Source of the DNA: Candidatus Dadabacteria bacterium
GTDB lineage: Bacteria; Desulfobacterota_D; UBA1144; Nemesobacterales; UBA2774
Direction of reading: 5' to 3'
DNA: 6,052 nucleotides
Assembly: GCA_030632765.1 (NCBI GenBank)
Contig: DAOVUC010000107.1
Span: forward strand, 1-6,052
The notes below the pieces were generated by a model. It was not told the DNA's origin. It did no database searches and saw only the letters and a list, made by a program, of their open reading frames with translations. Shown in pieces: positions 1-5,806 of this stretch; position 1 is the stretch's first letter, and the number at the start of each line of letters is the position of its first letter. The translations under genes were made by a program, and so were the position numbers.

Positions 1-730
1 ATATGCGGGGCAGGCATAGCAGCCGTGGGTATTGACGGGATAACATGGTCATTTTTGGGAAAGAAAATATTTCTTCCGCTGCTATTTAGCCCATTACTCG
101 CATTAGGGATTTCCTGGCTGATTACACCATTGATAATACGACTTTCCTCACGTCTTCATCGCTACTGTTTATGCCTTGAAGTTAAAGAACCCGTGACATT
201 GAGAGCAAACATAGGGGAATCTGCTGTAACCTTGTCACAGGTAGTAACACTTTCAGAAACAAAAGTGATTGCATCTCAAAAAGAAAATTGCGAACAATCT
301 CTGGACTCTTCTCATAAATTTGAGGTTCTAGACATTTTACATTGGCTATCGGCAGCTAGGGGCAGGAGCGCTTGGAGCTCATCTCCCGATTTCAACTTCA
401 TTTACGATTGTAGCAATTGCCATGGGAGTTGGTAGTATATTAGCCGGACTAAAAGTTACACAAACACTTTCAGAAAAGGTTACCCCAATGACTCCTCAAG
501 AGGGCTTTGCGGCTAACCTCACAACTTCAGTTCTAGTGACCATAGCATCTCGATTTGGTATGCCCGTTTCAACTACTCATGTATCAAGCGGGGCTATATT
601 CGGAATTGGACTTAAGCATGGAAAAGGAACTATTAAATGGAAGACTGTGCTAGAGATGATTTTCGCTTGGATTATTACTCTTCCTGTAGCAGCTCTTCTT
701 GCATACCTGATTTTTTGGGGCATAAATTAA
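1..730 (+). pseudogene. PiT-family inorganic phosphate transporter, 5'-truncated by the window and internally deleted/frameshifted
   Basis: Inner-membrane phosphate permease of the PiT family, coupled to an ion gradient. The frame is already open at base 1 (frame 1, starting ICGAGIAAVG), so the true start lies upstream. The N-terminal part has membrane segments (SFLGKK, then a hydrophobic stretch around PLLALGISW) and the hydrophilic central loop. Frame 1 continues to DILHWLSA near 331-354, then becomes nonsense and stops at 433-435. The C-terminal half resumes in frame 2 from about 356 (LGAGALGAHLPIS, then VAIAMGVGSILAG) and runs through EGFAANLTTS and PVSTTHVSSGAIFGIG, typical of the family's end, to a TAA at 728-730. 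The family normally has a loop with a GLNDTPK-like signature between HWLSA and this point. It is absent here, with a net loss of 3n+2 bases. What is seen is the frame change; the size of the loss, perhaps 15-18 codons, is judged from memory of the family. It may be a real pseudogene or a sequence or assembly error. Confidence 0.85.
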
Positions 731-786
731 TAATAGATACTTAGCATTGGTAGAAAACGCAGTTAATATTATACATCGGAGTAAAA

Positions 787-1311
787 ATGAGAAATAGAAG
801 ATTAATGACTATAACTTTTTTAAGTATTTTGTTTTTAATAGCATCATGTGATCAGGAAACTGGAGCATCCAACACAGAGCTTGAACCTCCTTTAGCCAAA
901 AACTTTTCACTTGAGTCGCTCAATGGACATAACGAGATAAGTCTTGAAGACTTCAAGGGTAAGCCGGTTGTAGTAAATTTCTGGGCAACCTGGTGCGGCC
1001 CATGCAAACTGGAGATACCGTTTTTTGAAAAAACCTGGAGAAAGTACAAGGATAAAGGCGTAGTCTTTATAGGTATTGACGTTATGGATGACAAAGACAG
1101 CGCTGTCAATTTCATAGAAGAGCTCGGAATTTCATACATTAATCTGTACGACCCATCGGGAAAAACTTCAAACTCCTACGGAGTCGTTGCACTTCCTGCA
1201 ACATTCTTTATAGATAAAAGTGGAAACATAGCCGTAAAACATTATGGGTCTTTTTTAGGCAGAGATGCAGAGAAAGCATTTAAAAGTTACTTAGAGGATA
1301 TTATTGAATGA
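787..1311 (+). CDS. TlpA/ResA-like thioredoxin-fold lipoprotein (thiol-disulfide oxidoreductase)
   Basis: Membrane-anchored periplasmic (extracytoplasmic) thioredoxin that reduces disulfides, typically apocytochrome c haem-site cysteines or copper-site proteins. The 174-residue product has a basic N-terminus, a hydrophobic stretch at residues 8-19 and a lipobox IASC with the lipidated Cys at 21. Asp22 follows, which in Enterobacteria favours inner-membrane retention. The AhpC/TSA-Redoxin fold covers about residues 36-172, with the active site WCGPC (Cys70 and Cys73) inside FWATWCGPC and the cis-proline in ALPATF (Pro137). Length is normal for a single-domain TlpA/ResA. The ATG at 787 has CGGAG five bases upstream (777-781). 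The stop overlaps the ccdA start (ATGA), so the two are translationally coupled and CcdA is the likely electron donor. TlpA, ResA and CcmG/DsbE are hard to separate by sequence alone, so the exact client is not assigned. Confidence 0.92.
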   Translation: MRNRRLMTITFLSILFLIASCDQETGASNTELEPPLAKNFSLESLNGHNEISLEDFKGKPVVVNFWATWCGPCKLEIPFFEKTWRKYKDKGVVFIGIDVMDDKDSAVNFIEELGISYINLYDPSGKTSNSYGVVALPATFFIDKSGNIAVKHYGSFLGRDAEKAFKSYLEDIIE

Positions 1312-2066
1312 ACCCTACTGAAGTTGTACATGTAAGCTGGCTGTTCGCATTTTTAGCCGGAGTTATCTCTTTTCTTTCACCCTGTGTACTTCCATTAATA
1401 CCAGGTTATGTGTCTATGGTCTCAAAGATGTCCTTTGAGGAACTTACAGATGGGAAAATGGAAGGAAAAGCAACCAAGATATTCCTTCCGAGTTTGCTTT
1501 TTGTGCTTGGATTTTCATTTGTATTTGTTTCTCTTGGAGCAGGCGCCTCATTTGTTGGGAACTTTATCCAGGAAAACAAGGTACTGCTCCTTCAAATTTC
1601 AGGAGTGATAATAATTTTATTCGGCCTATTTTCAATGGATATTATAAAAATCCCTCAACTATACCGAGAACGGAGACTCAACATACCGGCAGGTAATCTG
1701 GGGCTGGTCGGTACATTCCTTTTAGGAATAGCCTTCGGCTTTGGATGGACACCCTGCGTTGGACCAATCCTGGCTTCAATTCTACTTTACGCGAGCACTT
1801 CAGATGGTGCAGGCAAAGGAGCGGCTCTTTTATTCGTCTACTCAATCGGGCTTGGTCTTCCGTTTTTACTTACCGGTTTAGCTCTTTCTAAAGCCTTGAC
1901 TGCTTTCGGGTGGATAAAACGGCATTATAATTTATATAAAATCATAGTAGGAGGTACATTGATAGCAGTAGGTTTACTGATGCTGACCAACAACCTCTTC
2001 TACCTAAATATTTACGGACAAAGGGCTCTCGATTTTATAGGACTCGACTTTTGGAAAACTTTTTAA
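1308..2066 (+). CDS. ccdA: Cytochrome c biogenesis protein CcdA (DsbD-family transmembrane thiol reductant carrier)
   Basis: Polytopic inner-membrane protein that takes electrons from cytoplasmic thioredoxin and passes them to extracytoplasmic thioredoxins such as the TlpA-like protein encoded just before it. The 252-residue length is typical of CcdA, lacking DsbD's periplasmic domains. About six membrane segments are visible (roughly 11-34, 58-82, 92-112, 130-160, 172-196, 210-231). The two redox cysteines sit in the expected proline-flanked contexts: LSPCVLPL (Cys26, first segment) and GWTPCVGP (Cys150, fourth segment). The ATG is shared in an ATGA overlap with the preceding stop, and AGAGGA at 1293-1298 lies nine bases upstream, inside the upstream gene. 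No terminator-like hairpin follows within 2067-2192. The identification is firm; whether the pair serves cytochrome c maturation or another thiol pathway is inferred. Confidence 0.95.
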   Translation: MNPTEVVHVSWLFAFLAGVISFLSPCVLPLIPGYVSMVSKMSFEELTDGKMEGKATKIFLPSLLFVLGFSFVFVSLGAGASFVGNFIQENKVLLLQISGVIIILFGLFSMDIIKIPQLYRERRLNIPAGNLGLVGTFLLGIAFGFGWTPCVGPILASILLYASTSDGAGKGAALLFVYSIGLGLPFLLTGLALSKALTAFGWIKRHYNLYKIIVGGTLIAVGLLMLTNNLFYLNIYGQRALDFIGLDFWKTF

Positions 2067-2192
2067 ATCTAAGATTACACATATGTAAATTATTATACAG
2101 AAACAAATTATGATACAGTCCCTTTCTTCATATTAATTTCAAGAATTTCCAGGATTTTAGTAAATATATAAAGATATTGTATTATTCATACT

Positions 2193-2945
2193 GTGAATAA
2201 AGTCAGCGAAATATGGGACAACAGTCCCGCAGCCTCTGAACTATCTGAGAATCTGGTCCATATATGGAAAGGTAGAACAGATGACTCCACTTTAGATGTA
2301 GATAAACTCCATATGGAAATCCTATCTCAAGAAGAGAAGAAAAGGGTATCCAGACTAAGATCCGCTAAAGATAAAATGAGGTTTATAGTCTCACGTTCAT
2401 TGCTAAGAAAAAGCCTTAGCCATTATCTACAGGCAGCCCCTTCTGAAGTAAGGTTTACTTATAATAAATATGGAAAACCCAATATTGACCCCCAATATCA
2501 TCCGGAGAACATAAAATTTAATTTATCCCATTCAGAAAATCTGGCACTTTATGCCATAACTCAAAATAGAGAAATTGGAATCGATGTGGAGTATATTAGA
2601 AAGGTAGACAAAGCCGATAAAATTGTGAAGAGATTTTTTTCAAAGGAAGAAGGTGAATTTTATCACTCACAGCCCAATAATATGAAGAACTGGGCTTTTT
2701 TTACTCTTTGGACCCGCAAGGAAGCGTATTCAAAAGCAATGGGGATGGGAATAGGTCTTCCAACTAAGGAGTTTGATCTGCAATTAGTACCTCCCGAAGT
2801 TGGCCATTCCAATGATATAAGAGCAGAAAACAAAGTGTCGAAATGGTCGCTCATTAATATCGAAGTTGACTCTGACTATCTTGCGGCTCTAGCCACAGAA
2901 GGCTATGATTTCGAGATCTATCATTGGAAATTTGATAATATTTGA
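2193..2945 (+). CDS. Sfp-type 4'-phosphopantetheinyl transferase
   Basis: Transfers the 4'-phosphopantetheine arm from coenzyme A to a serine of acyl or peptidyl carrier proteins, making them active. The 250-residue product has the two-domain Sfp layout: VHIW near residue 22, a basic recognition stretch (KDKMRFIVSRSLLR, 59-72), KYGKP (92-96), FNLSHSENLA (109-118, with the CoA-contacting His113), GIDVE (129-133; Mg ligands Asp131 and Glu133), FFSKEE (148-153) and WTRKEAYSK (173-181; Glu177 the third acidic ligand). All catalytic positions are present. The start is GTG at 2193: no in-frame ATG occurs until codon 41, which would remove conserved sequence, and an in-frame stop lies upstream at 2169-2171. 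No Shine-Dalgarno is visible before the GTG. A TATTAT at 2180-2185 makes leaderless transcription conceivable, but no good -35 is seen. No polyketide, peptide synthetase or carrier protein gene is in the window, so the substrate is unknown. Confidence 0.93.
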   Translation: MNKVSEIWDNSPAASELSENLVHIWKGRTDDSTLDVDKLHMEILSQEEKKRVSRLRSAKDKMRFIVSRSLLRKSLSHYLQAAPSEVRFTYNKYGKPNIDPQYHPENIKFNLSHSENLALYAITQNREIGIDVEYIRKVDKADKIVKRFFSKEEGEFYHSQPNNMKNWAFFTLWTRKEAYSKAMGMGIGLPTKEFDLQLVPPEVGHSNDIRAENKVSKWSLINIEVDSDYLAALATEGYDFEIYHWKFDNI

Positions 2946-3047
2946 CAACAATAATAAAACTGCTTAACAGCTTAGCTACTTCCAGTTATAATTATCGATT
3001 CTTTAATTTTGGATTTTGTATATTCTAAGTGACCGTAACTATTTAAA

Positions 3048-3075
3048 TTGACTACTTGTCATATAATTTTATAAT
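3048..3075 (+). promoter_or_regulatory. Sigma-70-like promoter, TTGACT-N16-TATAAT
   Basis: A -35 element TTGACT (3048-3053, one mismatch to TTGACA) is followed after 16 bases by a perfect TATAAT (3070-3075). A second TATAAT at 3062-3067 is too close to that -35 to be its partner. Transcription would start near 3081-3084 and give a leader of about 335 bases before the malic enzyme, covering the Cys-rich small frame. It lies about 100 bases after the phosphopantetheinyl transferase stop. AT-rich intergenic DNA yields chance matches, but both hexamers are near consensus with acceptable spacing. Confidence 0.6.
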
Positions 3076-3121
3076 AGTCGCTTATATTTTTTGGAGGTCT
3101 GATCAGCGTACCAATATTTGA

Positions 3122-3131
3122 ACATTAATGT
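3122..3131. promoter_or_regulatory. 10-bp perfect palindrome in the leader, possible operator
   Basis: ACATTAATGT reads the same on both strands. It sits about 40 bases after the predicted transcription start from the 3048-3075 promoter, where a repressor could act as a roadblock, or where the RNA could form a weak hairpin. AT-rich palindromes of this size arise easily by chance, so this is only a pointer. Confidence 0.2.
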
Positions 3132-3160
3132 CTTAATTGCAACAATGTTTTAATTCTAAC

Positions 3161-3166
3161 AAGGAG
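3161..3166 (+). promoter_or_regulatory. Strong Shine-Dalgarno-like AAGGAG with no ATG/GTG/TTG at normal distance
   Basis: AAGGAG is followed nine bases later by CTG at 3176, in frame with the Cys-rich small frame. The first ATG in that frame is at 3203, 36 bases away and without its own Shine-Dalgarno. If the site is used, translation would begin at the rare start CTG and give a 57-residue product. The site overlaps an inverted repeat, GAGTTT (3164-3169) and AAACTC (3171-3176) around one base. Another GGAGG at 3093-3097 likewise has no start codon at normal spacing. Confidence 0.35.
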
Positions 3167-3202
3167 TTTTAAACTCTGGTTATAGACGCTGATAACAAAA
3201 TT

Positions 3203-3349
3203 ATGTGCAATTCTTGTAGTAGCAAAAATCTAGATAAACAATTCTTTCCTTTTGGAATAAAGGCACAAGGTGAAGTAGCCTCAGCCGGTATATCCAGCAG
3301 CGGATGCGGATGCACTCCCGTAGGCTGTGTATGCAGTGTGAGAAAATAA
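3203..3349 (+). CDS. Putative small six-cysteine peptide, unknown function
   Basis: I do not recognise this product. From the ATG at 3203 the frame gives 48 residues; from the CTG at 3176, nine bases after AAGGAG, it gives 57. The peptide opens with MCNSCSS (a CxxC, Cys2 and Cys5), has a cysteine-free middle containing FFPFG (14-18), and ends in a Ser/Gly/Cys-rich tail with GCGC (Cys35, Cys37) and GCVC (Cys42, Cys44) before a basic SVRK end. There is no signal peptide. The spaced CxxC and CxC pairs suit a small metal-binding protein (zinc, copper or metallothionein-like). A Cys-poor front with a Ser/Gly/Cys tail would also suit a precursor of a modified peptide, but no modification enzyme is in the window. 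It lies downstream of the 3048-3075 promoter and upstream of the malic enzyme. Two longer antisense frames overlap it but have no Shine-Dalgarno. Whether it is translated is uncertain. Confidence 0.45.
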   Translation: MCNSCSSKNLDKQFFPFGIKAQGEVASAGISSSGCGCTPVGCVCSVRK

Positions 3350-3364
3350 GAAGATATAAATTCA

Positions 3365-3398
3365 TTATATACATTCGAATCCAATTTGAATTATATAA
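3365..3398 (+). promoter_or_regulatory. AT-rich hairpin immediately upstream of the malic enzyme ribosome binding site
   Basis: TTATATA (3365-3371) plus ATTC (3373-3376) pair with GAAT (3388-3391) plus TATATAA (3392-3398). This is an 11-bp stem with one bulged C (3372) and an 11-base loop. The stem ends four bases before the Shine-Dalgarno CGGAGGA (3402-3408). There is no following T-run, so it is not an intrinsic terminator. It could be a translation-modulating RNA fold, an mRNA processing or stability element, or a DNA operator. Composition makes weak pairing likely by chance, though the length and position are notable. Confidence 0.35.
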
Positions 3399-3418
3399 CA
3401 ACGGAGGATTTTAATTAA

Positions 3419-4735
3419 ATGTCAAACCCGGCTGATAAAGACAAGGATATAAAACAAGCCGCTCTTGAATACCATAGTAGTGGTCAGAAAGGGAAAATTG
3501 AAGTAGTCCCAACTAAGCCGTGCTTAACTCAGTGGGACCTTTCACTCGCCTATTCTCCCGGTGTGGCTGAACCTTGTTTGGAAATTCATAATGACCCGCA
3601 CAAAGTATATGAATATACCAATAAGGGAAACCTTGTTGGCGTGGTCTCAAATGGAACTGCGGTTTTGGGTCTTGGGAATATAGGAGCCTTAGCCGGAAAG
3701 CCGGTTATGGAAGGAAAGAGTGTACTTTTTAAGAGGTTTGCCGGGATAGACGCATTTGATATTGAGATCAGCGCAACCGATCCTGATGAAATCATAAAAA
3801 CTGTTAAATACCTAGAGCCTACTTTTGGGGGTATTAATCTTGAAGATATAAAGGCCCCGGAGTGTTTCTATATAGAGACGGAATTAAAAAAACAAACGGA
3901 TATACCTATTTTTCATGATGACCAGCACGGCACTGCAATAATCTCAGGCGCAGCTCTATTAAACGCTAGTGAGATAGTTAATAAAGACATGAGCGAGGTC
4001 ATGATAACGTTTAACGGTGCAGGGGCATCTGCTATAGCATGTGCGGAATTTTTTATCACCCTGGGCGCAAAAAGAGAAAATATTATTATGTGTGACAGCC
4101 GAGGGGTTATTTACAAAGGTAGAGAAGAAAATATGAACCCCCAAAAAGAGTCGTTTGCAGTCGATACAAAAGCAAGAACATTAGCGGATGCTATTAAGGG
4201 GGCCGATGTTTTTACCGGATTGTCATCAGGCGGCGCCGTTAATCAAGAAATGGTTAAATCAATGGCTGATAATCCTATTATTTTCGCAATGGCCAATCCC
4301 GATCCTGAGATATCATATCCGGATGCTAAAGCTGCGAGAAAAGATGTTATTATGGCTACTGGCAGATCAGATTACCCAAATCAGGTTAATAATGTTCTTG
4401 GATTCCCTTTTATATTCAGAGGGGCGCTAGATGTAAGAGCAAAAGCCATTAATGAAGAAATGAAGGTTGCGGCGGCATATTCTTTAGCCAATTTAGCTAA
4501 AGAGGGTGCTGATGAAAATGTTGCAAAAGCTTATGGGGAAAAAAGTTTTGAGTTTGGACCTGAATACCTAGTCCCCAAACCATTTGATCCACGAGTTTTA
4601 GTTTGGGAGTCGGTAGCAGTCGCGGAAGCTGCAATGAAATCGGGCGTTTCCAGAATTCAAATCGACATTGATGAATACAGAGAAAAATTAGAGAAAAAGG
4701 TTCAAGAGAAATTAAAAAGATGGAGTATTAAGTAG
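3419..4735 (+). CDS. maeB: NAD(P)-dependent malic enzyme, short stand-alone form
   Basis: Cytoplasmic enzyme that oxidatively decarboxylates malate to pyruvate and CO2, producing NADH or NADPH and linking the TCA cycle to pyruvate and acetyl-CoA. The 438 residues cover the malic-enzyme N-terminal domain followed by the NAD-binding domain. Visible motifs are [11 protein letters not shown] (43-53, catalytic Tyr45), [15 protein letters not shown] (97-111, catalytic Lys100), the metal ligands in NLEDI (Glu142, Asp143) and FHDDQHGTA (Asp168), the Rossmann turn [10 protein letters not shown] (198-207), MANPDPE (291-297) and [11 protein letters not shown] (315-325). Long bacterial MaeB proteins (about 760 residues in E. 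coli) add a phosphotransacetylase-like regulatory domain. It is absent here, and the protein ends in a charged, helix-prone tail (417-436). The ATG at 3419 has CGGAGGA ten bases upstream. Cofactor preference cannot be read with confidence. The next gene starts ten bases after the stop. Confidence 0.95.
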   Translation: MSNPADKDKDIKQAALEYHSSGQKGKIEVVPTKPCLTQWDLSLAYSPGVAEPCLEIHNDPHKVYEYTNKGNLVGVVSNGTAVLGLGNIGALAGKPVMEGKSVLFKRFAGIDAFDIEISATDPDEIIKTVKYLEPTFGGINLEDIKAPECFYIETELKKQTDIPIFHDDQHGTAIISGAALLNASEIVNKDMSEVMITFNGAGASAIACAEFFITLGAKRENIIMCDSRGVIYKGREENMNPQKESFAVDTKARTLADAIKGADVFTGLSSGGAVNQEMVKSMADNPIIFAMANPDPEISYPDAKAARKDVIMATGRSDYPNQVNNVLGFPFIFRGALDVRAKAINEEMKVAAAYSLANLAKEGADENVAKAYGEKSFEFGPEYLVPKPFDPRVLVWESVAVAEAAMKSGVSRIQIDIDEYREKLEKKVQEKLKRWSIK

Positions 4736-4745
4736 TTTTTCCTTA

Positions 4746-5660
4746 ATGGCGAGTGGTCATTTGTCACAAAGCAGCTCTAAGCGAAATAAGCACAAAAAAC
4801 TCCAAACTGCTTTAATATCCATTACTGTATCTGTAGTCTTAATTATAGTTAAGTTAGCATTCGGATTTATAACCAACTCAGTCAGTATTCTGGCCTCAGC
4901 GGTAGATTCCTTTCTCGATCTTTCAGCATCATCTGTAAATTACTTCTCTATCAGCAAGTCCGAAAAACCCGCAGACTATGATCATAGATTCGGACATGGT
5001 AAAGCAGAAGGACTAGCGGGCCTATTCCAGTGTTTTGTAATAGGAATTTCCTCGCTTTATCTAATCTATTTATCTGTAGGAAGACTCTTAAACGGCGGCA
5101 ATCTTCAAGATCTTAATTTAGGAATAGTCGTCATTGCATTCTCTATCATCGTAAGCTTCGTTTTAGCTAGATACATTAAAAGAGTTTCTAAAGAAACTGA
5201 GAGCATAGCGCTAAACGCTGACAGCCTGCACTATCAATTTGATGTTTATACAAATATAGGAATTGTTCTGGCGCTTATTACAATCAAATTTACAGGTCTA
5301 AATTTGATAGACCCAATAATCTCAATAATTATAGCAGTCTTAATCATATGGTCTGCCAGGGATATTGTAATGCAGTCACTCAATATACTTATGGATAAAG
5401 AGCTCCCGCTAGAGGTAGTCTCCCAAATAGAGAAAATGATATTGAAACACCGCCCGGAAGTTAGAAGTTTTCATAAGTTGAGAACACGAAATGCGGGATC
5501 AGTAAAATTTATAGAGTTTCATGTTGTTATGGATTACGAGCTCACATTTGTAAAATCGCACGAGCTTGCAGAAGATATAATTAAAGAGATTGAATCCGAA
5601 ATACCAAACTCAGAAGTTACAGTTCATGTAGACCCCGACGAGCACCCCGATTACTCATAA
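4746..5660 (+). CDS. Cation diffusion facilitator (CDF) family divalent metal efflux transporter
   Basis: Inner-membrane antiporter exporting divalent metals (Zn2+, Fe2+, Cd2+ or similar) in exchange for protons. The 304-residue size and layout match FieF/YiiP-type CDFs: a basic N-terminal tail, about six membrane segments between residues 20 and 205, and a C-terminal cytoplasmic ferredoxin-like domain (about 215-298). The tetrahedral transport site is intact: Asp54 and Asp58 in AVDSFLD on the second helix, His162 and Asp166 in LHYQFD on the fifth, a DD-HD set typical of zinc/iron/cadmium members. The loop motif HRFGHGKAE (80-88) is present, and C-terminal His243, His259, His272 and the end motif VHVDPDEHP (293-301) fit the dimer metal sites. 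The ATG lies ten bases after the malic enzyme stop; the nearest GGAG (4722-4725) is 20 bases away, so translation may be coupled to the upstream gene. The metal specificity is inferred, not shown. Confidence 0.95.
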   Translation: MASGHLSQSSSKRNKHKKLQTALISITVSVVLIIVKLAFGFITNSVSILASAVDSFLDLSASSVNYFSISKSEKPADYDHRFGHGKAEGLAGLFQCFVIGISSLYLIYLSVGRLLNGGNLQDLNLGIVVIAFSIIVSFVLARYIKRVSKETESIALNADSLHYQFDVYTNIGIVLALITIKFTGLNLIDPIISIIIAVLIIWSARDIVMQSLNILMDKELPLEVVSQIEKMILKHRPEVRSFHKLRTRNAGSVKFIEFHVVMDYELTFVKSHELAEDIIKEIESEIPNSEVTVHVDPDEHPDYS

Positions 5661-5806
5661 TTCCCGATACTCTATAAAAACATTCTGCTTGATTTCGTTA
5701 ATTTCATAAGAAATAATTAGTAAAGTGGACGTCGAATAAAATAATTGAAACCATTATTTTAAAGCATGGGTTTATATATACATAAGCTGTTTAGGAGAAA
5801 ATTGAG
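5661..5806 (+). other. Intergenic spacer before the repeat-protein gene
   Basis: AT-rich spacer with no convincing intrinsic terminator after the efflux gene. The only hairpin seen, ATTTC (5701-5705) with GAAAT (5710-5714), has five weak pairs and no T-run. TTGAAA (5745-5750) and TATATA (5773-5778) resemble promoter hexamers, but the 22-base gap is too wide to call. AGGAG at 5793-5797, nine bases before the ATG at 5807, is a good ribosome binding site. Confidence 0.4.

Noticed and set aside
422..730. Separate 102-residue gene starting at ATG 422
   Set aside because: It is the C-terminal part of the broken phosphate transporter: family-like coding continues upstream of this ATG in the same frame to about 356, and no Shine-Dalgarno precedes it.
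747..775. TTGGTA-N17-TATACA as a promoter for the thioredoxin gene
   Set aside because: The start of transcription would fall about five bases before the ATG and remove the CGGAG ribosome binding site at 777-781, and the -35 is poor.
3118..3153. Short leader peptide from TTG at 3118
   Set aside because: Eleven codons starting 20 bases after the GGAGG at 3093-3097, too far for normal initiation, and with no regulatory codon run.
3169..3401. Two overlapping antisense frames of 71 and 66 codons in the intergenic region
   Set aside because: Neither has a Shine-Dalgarno upstream of its ATG on the - strand, the products resemble nothing, and they run against all neighbouring genes.
5701..5714. 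Hairpin after the efflux gene as an intrinsic terminator
   Set aside because: Only five weak pairs and no T-run follow.
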